A DNA stretch of 64,000 nucleotides, from the NCBI GenBank assembly GCA_041393775.1, contig JAWKJM010000004.1, positions 124,001 through 188,000 of the forward strand, given 5' to 3'. The position numbers were made by a program, and so were the translations under genes. Positions 26,762-34,761 of the stretch are shown piece after piece (position 1 is the stretch's first letter; every line of letters starts with the position of its first letter). Source of the DNA: JADKAV01 sp041393775 (GTDB lineage Bacteria > Actinomycetota > Actinomycetes > S36-B12 > UBA10799). The notes beneath the pieces were generated by a model. That model was not told the DNA's origin. It made no database searches and saw only the letters and a list, made by a program, of their open reading frames with translations.

Positions 26762-27931
26762 CTACCGGGCCTCGTGGGCTTCCTCGGTGGGCACCTTTCG
26801 GGCACCCACCTTGGCCCGCATCCATTCCCGTGCGGGCTCCTCCACGAACCGCCAGGTCATGTAGGCCAGAGCGATCGTCGAGGCGATCAGGAACAATGTG
26901 CTCAGTGCGAACAGCGGTCCACCGTCGATGCCGACTACATCCATCCCGGCGCGCCACAAGCCGTACCAGACCAGGTGGATCAAGTACAGCGAGTACGAAA
27001 TGAAGCCGCCGACCACCAGAGCGTGGGTGCTGAGAAGTTTCGACGGCTGGCCGTTGCTCAGCGCCAGCGCGCCCAGCCACACGACCAGCAGCGGGATGAT
27101 GATCACGTAGCCGCGTGGGGCCTCGTCGGGCAGTCCTTCCCATTGCAGACTCGGCACGTTGCCCATGACCACGGCGATGGCCAGGATCACGACCGGGACC
27201 ACCCAGGCGAGAATCCCGGCGGACTGCGCCGCCCGATCGCTGTGCTGCCACTTGCGTACGGCCAGGTATGTGAAGCAACCCGCGCTGAACTCGGTCGCGA
27301 TCCGGATGGTGCTCGCCCAGCCGTGCACCAGGAAGGGGTCGTCGTCACGGGTCAGGCCGATGTACAGCAACGGGGTCAGGCACAGGAACGCCACGCCGGC
27401 CAGTGCCGCGGGGGCGAGCCTGTCGCGCATTCGCCAGAGGATGAGCGCCAGCAGGGGGAAGAACAAGTAGGCGAGCCATTCCATCGACAGCGACCAGGCG
27501 GGGAAGTTCCAGCCACGGGACGGATCGGGGCCCCATTCCTGGATCATGAGGACCTGCTTGAGGTACGAGGGCACCGTCATCCATTCGCGCTTTCCCTCGC
27601 CGGTCACGATGCCTTGGGCCAGCGCCGCGAGTCCGGCCACATTCAGCATCAGGAAGTACACCGGATAGACCCGCGCAAGGCGCAACCACAAGAAGTTCAG
27701 GCTTCCCGCCCGGGTCAGTTTGGGGCCGAGCCGGGTCAGATAGGTGTGGGTCAAGATGAAGCCGGAAAGGGCGAAGAACAGATCGACGCCGACCGAACCG
27801 AGCCGCAGGAACTCGTGCATCACAGGCAGGAGAACCCCGCTGGCGGCCAGCGCGGGTTGGAAGTGGTAGAGCATCACCCAGGCGGCCGCGAGGAACCGGA
27901 CACCGGTGAGTTGCCGAATGAAATCGCCCAT
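26762..27931 (-). CDS. Membrane acyltransferase 3 (OafA/YrhL type)
   Basis: 389 residues with about ten membrane helices and the acyltransferase-3 R-X10-H motif (Arg12 to His23 in LTGVRFLAAAWVMLYHF), SVGVDLFFALSGFILTHTY and YPVYF. These enzymes transfer acetyl or other acyl groups to sugars or lipids at the cytoplasmic membrane. There is no SGNH extension, so it is the short form. ATG 27931 lies 36 bases from the divergent nudC start. A longer open frame runs antisense to nudC and is not used. The acceptor is unknown. Transcribed with the EEP gene. Confidence 0.87.
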   Translation of the reverse strand: MGDFIRQLTGVRFLAAAWVMLYHFQPALAASGVLLPVMHEFLRLGSVGVDLFFALSGFILTHTYLTRLGPKLTRAGSLNFLWLRLARVYPVYFLMLNVAGLAALAQGIVTGEGKREWMTVPSYLKQVLMIQEWGPDPSRGWNFPAWSLSMEWLAYLFFPLLALILWRMRDRLAPAALAGVAFLCLTPLLYIGLTRDDDPFLVHGWASTIRIATEFSAGCFTYLAVRKWQHSDRAAQSAGILAWVVPVVILAIAVVMGNVPSLQWEGLPDEAPRGYVIIIPLLVVWLGALALSNGQPSKLLSTHALVVGGFISYSLYLIHLVWYGLWRAGMDVVGIDGGPLFALSTLFLIASTIALAYMTWRFVEEPAREWMRAKVGARKVPTEEAHEAR

Positions 27932-27967
27932 GCTCGCCAATCCTGACACAGGAGTTACGGTTGCCTG

Positions 27968-28816
27968 GTGTGGCCCACCGCGGAACCGGATGTCTTTGAT
28001 CGTGACGAGAGCCGGCGGCTCGATCCGGAGTTCCTCGCGTCGGCCTGGCGAGACCCTAAGCGACGGGTCGTCACCGTCCACAAAGGACATATCGCCTACG
28101 ACCAGCCCCGCGGTTCCGACCCGGCTGGCGCGATCTTCTTGGGCACCGCCGGGAGTGTCCCCTGGTTCGCCGTCCGGGCACGCACTGCCTGTGCGGTGGA
28201 TCTGCGAACCACCGCACACCGTCTCAGCGAGGTCGAGCGATCGGCAGCACTGACCGCCACGGCACTGGACAACTGGCATGCCGTCCATGAGTACTGTTCG
28301 CGGTGCGGGCAGCGCACGGAAATGGTGCGGGCGGGTTGGGTGCGACGGTGTCCGGTGGACGGCACGGAGCACTTCCCACGCACCGATCCGGCGATCATCG
28401 TCCTGGTCGTCGACGACGAGGGTCGCGCTCTGCTCGGGAGGCGGTCGATCTGGCCCGACGGCTGGTATTCGACGCTGGCGGGGTTCGTGGAACCCGGTGA
28501 GACCTTCGAGCAGGCGGTGGTCCGGGAAGTCCTGGAGGAGTCCGGCGTCCACGTACCGGTTGAGAAGGTCCAGTACCGGGCAACCCAGCCGTGGCCGTTC
28601 CCCTCCTCAATCATGATCGCGTTCACGGCCCCCACCCATGCGCAGCCCACGCAGCCCGACGGCGAGGAGATCGCAGAGACCATCTGGGTGAGCAGGGATG
28701 AGTTCCGAGCGGCTGCGGACGCAGGCAACCTGCGGATCCCGCCGCGGATCTCCGTGGCACACCATCTGATTGCGGACTGGTTCGGCGAGCCGATTCCGCA
28801 CACCTGGAGCAGGTAG
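27968..28816 (+). CDS. nudC: NudC-type NADH pyrophosphatase / NAD-decapping Nudix hydrolase
   Basis: 282 residues. The Nudix box GFVEPGETFEQAVVREVLEESG (region 172-193) is complete and the NudC-specific motif appears as TQPWPFPSS (206-214) in place of SQPWPFPxS. It would split NADH/NAD to NMNH/NMN plus AMP and may remove NAD caps from RNA. The zinc ribbon has Cys110, Cys113 and Cys128, but Asp131 sits where the fourth Cys is expected (CPVDG), so zinc binding may be altered or lost. The start is GTG 27968. Syntenic with Rv3199c between the adn genes and uvrD2. Confidence 0.9.
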   Translation: MWPTAEPDVFDRDESRRLDPEFLASAWRDPKRRVVTVHKGHIAYDQPRGSDPAGAIFLGTAGSVPWFAVRARTACAVDLRTTAHRLSEVERSAALTATALDNWHAVHEYCSRCGQRTEMVRAGWVRRCPVDGTEHFPRTDPAIIVLVVDDEGRALLGRRSIWPDGWYSTLAGFVEPGETFEQAVVREVLEESGVHVPVEKVQYRATQPWPFPSSIMIAFTAPTHAQPTQPDGEEIAETIWVSRDEFRAAADAGNLRIPPRISVAHHLIADWFGEPIPHTWSR

Positions 28817-28903
28817 CAGCACCTGGATGCAATCAATCGGTCGAGGGACCGTCGGCCGCTTCGCTGGCCTGCCCGGACCTGATTCACCTCTTGCCAGACC
28901 CCG

Positions 28904-30139
28904 TTATCTGTTTCTGCGGGGCGGGGCTCGGGTGCTGGTGATGGTGGGGATGCCGTGTTCGTCGATGGTGATGGTGTAGTTGCCGTGGTGCAGGTCGTGA
29001 TGGCATCTGGAGCATAGGAGGGCCATGTTTGTCACGTCGGTCAGCCCGCCGTTCTTCCAGTGGATGATGTGGTGGGCGTGGCAGTAGCGGGGGGAGCGTC
29101 CGCAGCGGATGCAGCCGCGGTCGCGGGCGATGAGGGCGGCCCATTGGGCCCGGGAGGCCCGCCGGGCTGCCCGGCCCAGCGCCAACGGCAGGAAGGTGTT
29201 GTTACGGCGGACACCGAAGATCACCGAGCAGGCCGCGGCGCAGGAGTACAGGTCGAAGGAGGCCGGGCCCAGCGGCAGGCCGGTGTCGAGGGCGGCGTGG
29301 TGTCCGTCGGGTAGGTGTTCGACGTCGACCAGGATGGACAGCCCGGACACCCCCAGGGGTTGGGTGTTGGCCATCGCGGCGGTGACTAGGTCGGTCAGGG
29401 CGTCGGCGCGCCGGGCGGTGGGGGTGCGGGGATCGCCGGGGGCTGGCGGGTCGGTGAACGCGGCCAGGGCGTCCGCGAGTTGCTGACCGGCGATGGCGTC
29501 GAGCCACCCGTCCAGGCGCCACTTGCCGCTGGGGGTGGGGGACAGCGCCAGCGACCGTTTGCGCACCTGTGTGTCGTGGTCGCGGTCGAGGGCCTCGGGG
29601 TGGCACTGGTCGGCCAGCAGTTGCAGGATCCGGCGCAGTTCGCCGGGTTCGGTGCCCGCGGCCACCTCCACCACCGGCTGCTGCAGGTCGGTGAACCCGT
29701 CGATGCGCCCGGCCGCGGCGCAGATCACGCCGACGTGGGCGGTGCTGATCCGCCCGGTCGTGTAGGCGGCCGCCACGACTGGTAGGCCGCGCAGGGCCCG
29801 GGCCCGGGACACCGTGGCGGACCCGGTCGCGGGATCGGTGGTGGTGGCGGTCGCGACCATCATCCCGGTCGTACCCGAGCGCAGCAGTTGCGCGCTGCCG
29901 GCGGTATCGGCGGCCCCGGCCAGCGCGGTCAGGTAGGCGTCGATCTGGGTGCGGATCCGCGCGGCCGCGGCCAGTGATCCGGCGTGCTCCTCGGCGCACA
30001 GATCCCCCGGGTCCGGCAGCGCGGTGATCAACGCGGAGATCCGGTCCAAGTCCGGCGGGTGGTCGCCGGGCAGTTCGTCGCGTAACTGGACCCGGCGCAG
30101 CGCCGGCCGGGAGAGTTCGAAGAACCCCGGCTGGGACAT
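28904..30139 (-). CDS. DUF222 / HNH endonuclease (13E12-like) protein
   Basis: 411 residues. The N-terminal two thirds is the DUF222 helical domain. The C-terminal HNH domain reads CIRCG (343-347), HAHHIIHW and CSRC (376-379): a zinc-bound HNH with four Cys and the catalytic His pair. These 13E12-type proteins occur in many near-identical copies in actinobacterial genomes and are suspected mobile or homing-type elements; activity is rarely shown. ATG 30139 has GGGGAGG just upstream. Codon use looks even more G/C-rich at third positions than in its neighbours, and it interrupts the conserved nudC-uvrD2 adjacency, both in keeping with insertion. Confidence 0.87.
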   Translation of the reverse strand: MSQPGFFELSRPALRRVQLRDELPGDHPPDLDRISALITALPDPGDLCAEEHAGSLAAAARIRTQIDAYLTALAGAADTAGSAQLLRSGTTGMMVATATTTDPATGSATVSRARALRGLPVVAAAYTTGRISTAHVGVICAAAGRIDGFTDLQQPVVEVAAGTEPGELRRILQLLADQCHPEALDRDHDTQVRKRSLALSPTPSGKWRLDGWLDAIAGQQLADALAAFTDPPAPGDPRTPTARRADALTDLVTAAMANTQPLGVSGLSILVDVEHLPDGHHAALDTGLPLGPASFDLYSCAAACSVIFGVRRNNTFLPLALGRAARRASRAQWAALIARDRGCIRCGRSPRYCHAHHIIHWKNGGLTDVTNMALLCSRCHHDLHHGNYTITIDEHGIPTITSTRAPPRRNR

Positions 30140-30555
30140 CACACCTCCCCGGATCGAGCCGCCCAAGACTGTTCCGGCGCATCGGCGCGCCCGCCACCTC
30201 AACCACACCGAAACCGGGTGGGGAGAACCACATCCTCGTCACACGACCGGACCCACACGGCCCGGGAACCACACACCCACATTGTGGATCAGGGGTACGA
30301 CATGCCCCCTGCCCATGATCCGAGGCTATGACTGGGGTGCGACAAACCCACCGGGCAAACCCCGACCCTGTGCACAACTGGCCCGACCCTGCTGCTGGCG
30401 CAACGTCCGAGCAGGTCCTGACAGCCCGTTGGCGGAACCGTCGGTCTCGCGCGTCGGATGCGGCTTCAGTCCGGACGGTGGTTCCCGGGGGAAGTCTGAG
30501 TCCCGCACGATGGCCGGTTGGTCACCGTGTCGTAGCCGGATGTGAGGATCGGGTG
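30140..30555. other. 416-base divergent intergenic region
   Basis: Space between the DUF222/HNH gene and uvrD2. The uvrD2 frame is open back to 30328 but that stretch lacks helicase homology and is Arg/Pro-rich, so I treat it as non-coding. I see no RNA gene. It should hold promoters for both genes; the ribosome site GAGGA at 30544-30548 belongs to uvrD2. Confidence 0.5.
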
Positions 30556-32556
30556 GTGCAGCCCGAAGAGATCCTCGAACCACTCGATCCTGAGCAAAGA
30601 GCAGTCGCCCAGGCGATATCCGGCCCGGTGGTAGTGCTTGCCGGGGCCGGTACCGGCAAGACCCGCGCCGTCACCCACCGCGTTGCCTACGGTGTCGAGA
30701 CGGCCGCGATGGACCCTCGTCGCAGCCTCGTCGTGACATTCACGACTCGGGCGGCCGGCGAGTTCAGCCGCCGACTGCGCTCATTGGGGGTCTCCGGCGT
30801 CCGGGTACGAACTGTGCACTCGGAGTCGCTGCGACAGCTTCAGTGGATGTGGCCAGGGACCGTGGGCGGCCAGTTGCCGCGCATTCAGGCGTCCAAGATC
30901 GGCCTGGTCACTGCGGCGTTGAATCGTGCGGGGATCAGACTCGACGATGCGGGTCGTCGCGATGTGACCAGTGAGATCGAGCGTGCCAAGGCCGTCGGTC
31001 ACGGCCCGGAGCAAGTGGGCACCGACGGTGTGCTGGGAGACAGGCTCGCGCAGGTTTACCACGGCTACGAAGACGCCAAGTCGGCGGCGGGCGTGCTCGA
31101 CTTCGAGGACATCCTGCTGCTCAACGCCGGGTTGATCGCGGACAACCCCACCATTGCCGAGCAGGTGCGGCAGTGGTGCCGGTGGATCACAGTGGACGAG
31201 TACCAGGACGTGTCACCGCTGCAGCAGCGGGTGATCGAAGGATGGCTCGGCGGCCGGGACGAGTTGTGCGTGGTCGGTGATCCTTCGCAGACGATCTACA
31301 GCTTCGCCGGGGCGAGCAGCGAGTACCTCCTGGGCTTCCCTTCCCGATGGCCCGGGGCCTCGGTTCTGCATCTGACCCGGTCCTATCGGTGTTCACCGCA
31401 GATCATCCATCTGGCCAACAGAGTCCTCACCACCGGGGACGTCCGTGGTCGGCTCCATCTGGTCTCCCAGCGGTCGCCGGTCAAAGACGTGAAGTCGCGT
31501 GTATATGACAGCGAACAGGCTGAAGCTGCCGGGGTCGCTGAGGCCATCAAGAATCTTCTGCCGACGACCCCGGCCGAACAGATCGCCGTCCTGGTCCGGA
31601 TCAACGCGGCCACGGCCCGTTTCGAGAGGGAACTGCAGGCGTCGGGCATCCCCTACACCGTGCGCGGCAGTGCCCGATTCATGCAGCGTCCCGAAGTCAA
31701 ACGCGCGGTGTCACTGCTACGGGTGGCCGCCAAACAGCCCGGCCCCGGTGATGTCGCCGACGCCGCGGCGGCAGCACTCGAACCCGTGGGCTACTCCCCG
31801 ACACCCCCGCTCGGACAGGCCCAACGCGAAGAGTGGGAGTCGTTGGCGGCCCTGGTCGGACTGGCCCGCAGCCATTCCAGCCTCGAAACCCTCGTCGCCG
31901 ATCTGGACGAACGTGCGAACAACGACGACGCCCCCATCGCGGCCGCTGTCACGCTCGCCTCCCTGCATTCGGCCAAAGGGCTCGAGTGGGATGCCGTATT
32001 CATGCCGGGCCTCTACGAAGGCGGATTGCCACTGCGGTATCAGGGGGAGATGGTCGATGTGGACGAGGAGCGACGCCTGTTCTACGTGGGTGTCACACGG
32101 GCCCGTGACACCCTCGAACTGTCGTACGCGGCCAGCGGATCCCGTCGTGAACAGCGGCAACCCTCCCGGTTCCTGCCCGAGGGCCACCGACCGCAACCGG
32201 TCAGGAAGAAGCCAGCGGCCGCCATGGCGGGGTGTCAGGTGTGCGGGAAGCGGTTGAGCAGTGGTGTCGAACGGGCGATGGGCACGTGCCGTTCATGTCC
32301 CAGTGATATCTCCGTGGCGCTGGTGGAAGCTCTGCGGGACTGGCGGACCGCGGTGGTGGCCCAGCGTCGCCAGGTGAGCGGTAAGGCGGTCCCGGCGTTC
32401 CTGGTCGCGACGGACGCAGTCCTGATCGGCATCGCCCGGACCCGGCCGACCGACCGGGCCGGGCTCGCCGGGGTGCGTGGCATTCACAAGGCGGTGGTCG
32501 CCGACCACGGTGACGAACTGCTGGCGATCGTGGCTGAAAACCCCGTTGCCAAGTAG
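30556..32556 (+). CDS. uvrD2: UvrD2-type SF1 helicase with zinc-knuckle and HRDC domains
   Basis: About 666 residues. SF1A motor with LAGAGTGKTR (Lys about 37), VDEYQDVSP, GDPSQTIYSFAGA, LTRSYRCS, LHSAKGLEWD and GVTRARD. After the motor come a tetracysteine module (CQVCG...CRSCP, about 560-585) and a C-terminal HRDC domain, the architecture that sets UvrD2 apart from UvrD1/PcrA; in M. tuberculosis the Cys module is needed for ATPase-unwinding coupling. GTG 30556 lies 7 bases after GAGGA; GTG 30553 is the only near alternative. It unwinds DNA in replication or repair. Followed directly by the whiB7 promoter, which begins inside its last codons. Confidence 0.9.
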   Translation: MQPEEILEPLDPEQRAVAQAISGPVVVLAGAGTGKTRAVTHRVAYGVETAAMDPRRSLVVTFTTRAAGEFSRRLRSLGVSGVRVRTVHSESLRQLQWMWPGTVGGQLPRIQASKIGLVTAALNRAGIRLDDAGRRDVTSEIERAKAVGHGPEQVGTDGVLGDRLAQVYHGYEDAKSAAGVLDFEDILLLNAGLIADNPTIAEQVRQWCRWITVDEYQDVSPLQQRVIEGWLGGRDELCVVGDPSQTIYSFAGASSEYLLGFPSRWPGASVLHLTRSYRCSPQIIHLANRVLTTGDVRGRLHLVSQRSPVKDVKSRVYDSEQAEAAGVAEAIKNLLPTTPAEQIAVLVRINAATARFERELQASGIPYTVRGSARFMQRPEVKRAVSLLRVAAKQPGPGDVADAAAAALEPVGYSPTPPLGQAQREEWESLAALVGLARSHSSLETLVADLDERANNDDAPIAAAVTLASLHSAKGLEWDAVFMPGLYEGGLPLRYQGEMVDVDEERRLFYVGVTRARDTLELSYAASGSRREQRQPSRFLPEGHRPQPVRKKPAAAMAGCQVCGKRLSSGVERAMGTCRSCPSDISVALVEALRDWRTAVVAQRRQVSGKAVPAFLVATDAVLIGIARTRPTDRAGLAGVRGIHKAVVADHGDELLAIVAENPVAK

Positions 32557-32574
32557 GCGGCAAGCACGTAGCCT
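32546..32574 (+). promoter_or_regulatory. whiB7 promoter
   Basis: TTGCCA (32546-32551) and TAGCCT (32569-32574) are spaced by exactly 17 bases, a good primary-sigma promoter. An AAAA run at 32537-32540 lies six bases upstream of the -35; known WhiB7-activated promoters carry a short A/T run just before the -35, so autoactivation is expected. Predicted start of transcription is around 32581, some 160 bases before the whiB7 ATG, leaving a long leader. Confidence 0.75.
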
Positions 32575-32605
32575 GTCCCAGGACGTATCACGAGAGGAGC
32601 CAGCG

Positions 32606-32674
32606 ATGTTCAGCACGAACCCGTTCGATGGGGCAGCATTCGCGGCTGCTGCTGGGCAGGTGCGTCCGGATTAG
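32606..32674 (+). CDS. whiB7 leader peptide (uORF)
   Basis: A 22-residue frame, MFSTNPFDGAAFAAAAGQVR followed by Pro-Asp and stop. Its ribosome site GAGAGGAG (32591-32598) is stronger than most in the window. It is followed after 18 bases by a textbook terminator and then whiB7. In mycobacteria and Streptomyces, stalling of ribosomes on such a uORF by antibiotics prevents the terminator from forming and induces whiB7. The Ala-rich run and the position fit that model; the mechanism here is inferred from the arrangement. Confidence 0.75.
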   Translation: MFSTNPFDGAAFAAAAGQVRPD

Positions 32675-32692
32675 GGCTGGTTCCAGTCCTGA

Positions 32693-32719
32693 GGCCGCGG
32701 CGCGAACCGCGGCCTTTTT
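32693..32719 (+). terminator. Intrinsic terminator/attenuator in the whiB7 leader
   Basis: Perfect 8-base stem GGCCGCGG (32693-32700) and CCGCGGCC (32707-32714), loop CGCGAA, followed by TTTTT (32715-32719). It lies between the uORF stop and the whiB7 ribosome site. A strong T-tailed terminator ahead of a gene is what an attenuator needs; such T-tailed hairpins are otherwise rare in this window. Confidence 0.9.
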
Positions 32720-32741
32720 GTTTGTCCTGATGGAGGTGAAA

Positions 32742-33041
32742 ATGACTATCGAGATCCCATGCACGACGGGTCCCGCCGACCTGTGGTTCTCCGACGTGGC
32801 CGATGACATCGACCGCGCGCGAGCCTTGTGCGCCGGCTGTGAGTTGCGGAGGGAGTGTCTCGTCGGCGCACTGCAGCGCGAGGAGAGCTGTGGCGTCTGG
32901 GGCGGTGAGTTGTTTCTCGCCGGTTCACCTGTCCCATCACCCAAACGCAACGGCCGTCCGCCCAAGGACGCCGACGTCCGTGACGAGCAGATGCGCCAGC
33001 AGATGACTCGCCGGATCCACGCGGTGCTGGCCTCTGCCTGA
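32742..33041 (+). CDS. whiB7: WhiB7 iron-sulfur transcription factor
   Basis: 99 residues. Four cluster-binding cysteines (Cys7, Cys30, Cys33, Cys39), the Trp-Gly turn GVWGGE (51-56), which contacts sigma region 4, and an AT-hook-like KRNGRPPK (68-75) that marks WhiB7 among WhiB proteins. A fifth Cys (Cys50) precedes the turn. It activates intrinsic-resistance genes when translation is inhibited. ATG 32742 has GGAGG six bases upstream; ATG 32730 lies before that site and is unlikely. Expression is controlled by the promoter, uORF and attenuator upstream. Syntenic with Rv3197A beside uvrD2. Confidence 0.93.
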   Translation: MTIEIPCTTGPADLWFSDVADDIDRARALCAGCELRRECLVGALQREESCGVWGGELFLAGSPVPSPKRNGRPPKDADVRDEQMRQQMTRRIHAVLASA

Positions 33042-33131
33042 GCCACGAGGCGGAGGTGGGTGGGTTGGGCCGTTCGTGAGCGCATGCCTACCTCTCACAG
33101 CAGCCGTACCAGGTCCGCGAGGACGCCGGCT

Positions 33132-33170
33132 TGTGTGACGAAGTTGCGGGCGCCCAACTTCGTCACAATC
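33132..33170. repeat. Family 1 dispersed repeat, minimal hairpin copy
   Basis: A single forward/inverse pair: TGTGACGAAGTTG (33135-33147) and CAACTTCGTCACA (33156-33168), a perfect 13-base stem with loop CGGGCGCC. It lies between convergent whiB7 and the ABC1 kinase gene. It shows the core of the family without the outer units. Confidence 0.85.
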
Positions 33171-33204
33171 GCGGTCCGACCAGCAAGTGGCCAGCTGGAC
33201 GCGG

Positions 33205-34536
33205 TCAGGCGGATTGTGGGGCGAACCCCGGGACCCACCGTTCGATCTCTGCGCGGGAGGCCACGTTGGCGTCCAGTTGGCACAGCACGCCCACGGATCC
33301 GAGCCACACCCGGTGGATCAGGAGGTAGTTCGGAGGCAGATTCAGCTTGAAGCCGATCGTGAACTCCTCACTGCGCGGGTCCTTCATCCGCAGGAACTCG
33401 CCACGCAGCCAATGGCGGGTGTAGTGGAACGAGTCGTAACGGGCCGGTTCGACCAGCGGTGTCAGATAGTCCAGCAGGGCTTGAGCGTCCAGCATGATGT
33501 GGGGCTTGATGAACCCCTCCTCACGCAAGCCCTGTAAGACGCCGTCGGCGTCCTGGAGCTGTGCGATCCGCAGGAGCCGTCCGATTGCCGATGGCAGTCC
33601 ACCGGGCAGGTGAGCGACGGCTCCGAAGTCGAGCACCGCGAGCTTCCCGTCCGCGGTCACGCGGTAGTTGCCCGGGTGCGGGTCCGCGTGCAGGAGCCCC
33701 GCGCGGGCAGGGCCGGACAGCAGGAAGCGGTTGTACAACGTCCCGTAGCGGTCGCGTTCGGCTCGTGTGCCGTCGGCGATGATGTGGGACAGCCCGATGC
33801 CATCCACCCACTCGCTGACCAGCACCAGGGGTGCCGCGGCCAGGATGTGGGGCACCACGATCTCTGGGTCGCCTTCGTAGGCCACGGCGAAAGCACGTTG
33901 CGAGTCAGATTCCCTGAGGTAGTCCAGTTCCTCCGCGACTCGCGCGCGCAGTTCGTCGAGCAGTGGCTTGACGTCCATCCCCGGCACGATCCCGCCGAAC
34001 ATCCGACCCATCCGGGCCACTTGGTTCAGATCTCCCATCAAGGCCTTTCCCGCGCCCGGGTACTGGATCTTCACCGCCACTTCCCGGCCGTCGCGGTACA
34101 CCGCCTTGTGCACTTGCCCGATGGATGCCGCGGCCGCGGGGTCGTCGTTGAACTCGCTGAAGCGGTCGCGCCAGTCGGACCCCAGTTGGTCTGCAAGCAC
34201 CTCATGCACGGTCTGTGCGGGCATCGGAGGTGCGGCGTCCTGCAGGCGCCGCAGCGTGTCCCGATACGGACCGGCCATCTCCTCGGGCAGGGCCGCCTCG
34301 AACACGCTCATCGCCTGTCCGAACTTCATGGCGCCACCCTTGAGTTCGCCGAGTACCCGGAACATCTGTTCGGCCGTGCGCATCTGGATCTCGGTGGTCA
34401 CCATCTCCGCGGGCTTGCCCCCGATCCGCTTGCCGATGCCCAATGCGGTCCGGCCGGCGTAGCCGAGCGGAAGACTGGCCATGCGCGCAGTGCGTGCGAC
34501 CGCCCGCTTGGGTATCGCACTGCGATCGTCGGCCAT
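33205..34536 (-). CDS. ABC1/UbiB (AarF) family atypical kinase
   Basis: 443 residues. The family-specific KxGQ helix reads KGGAMKFGQ (66-74), followed by the Ala-rich AAAASIGQVH loop, VAVKIQYPG lysine, HADPHPGN catalytic loop and LDFGAV metal-binding motif. UbiB-type proteins act as ATPases on membrane prenyl-lipid or quinone metabolism rather than as ordinary protein kinases. No membrane segment is obvious. ATG 34536 is chosen; the frame is open further upstream but only through sequence antisense to the divergent region and next gene. Syntenic with Rv3197 beside whiB7. Its substrate in menaquinone-using actinomycetes is unknown. Confidence 0.9.
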   Translation of the reverse strand: MADDRSAIPKRAVARTARMASLPLGYAGRTALGIGKRIGGKPAEMVTTEIQMRTAEQMFRVLGELKGGAMKFGQAMSVFEAALPEEMAGPYRDTLRRLQDAAPPMPAQTVHEVLADQLGSDWRDRFSEFNDDPAAAASIGQVHKAVYRDGREVAVKIQYPGAGKALMGDLNQVARMGRMFGGIVPGMDVKPLLDELRARVAEELDYLRESDSQRAFAVAYEGDPEIVVPHILAAAPLVLVSEWVDGIGLSHIIADGTRAERDRYGTLYNRFLLSGPARAGLLHADPHPGNYRVTADGKLAVLDFGAVAHLPGGLPSAIGRLLRIAQLQDADGVLQGLREEGFIKPHIMLDAQALLDYLTPLVEPARYDSFHYTRHWLRGEFLRMKDPRSEEFTIGFKLNLPPNYLLIHRVWLGSVGVLCQLDANVASRAEIERWVPGFAPQSA

Positions 34537-34646
34537 GGTCCCGATTCTGCCTTGGATCCTGACGGCGCACCACCGCCGACATGTGCTGCGGTTGTGGGGG
34601 CTCGGCGCCCGCGAGCCGGTGCCACCAGTGGGTGACTGGGCTCCTC

Positions 34647-34660
34647 GCCTTGGCCAAGGC
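34647..34660. promoter_or_regulatory. 14-base perfect palindrome in divergent promoter region
   Basis: GCCTTGGCCAAGGC lies near the middle of the 225-base space between the ABC1 kinase gene and the TOMM-like gene, read in opposite directions. It is a possible dimeric regulator site for both; no other evidence. Confidence 0.35.
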
Positions 34661-34761
34661 AGCCGACCGTGGCGCCGAACGGGCGGCTCGGTTGCACTGA
34701 GTGCGCGCGATACCACGTCCAGGGTGTGGACGGGGACGACGATCCACAGGCCGGGTAGCCC

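Noticed and set aside
30328..30555. Extended N-terminus of UvrD2
   Set aside because: About 76 Arg/Pro-rich residues without helicase similarity; a good ribosome site lies directly before GTG 30556.
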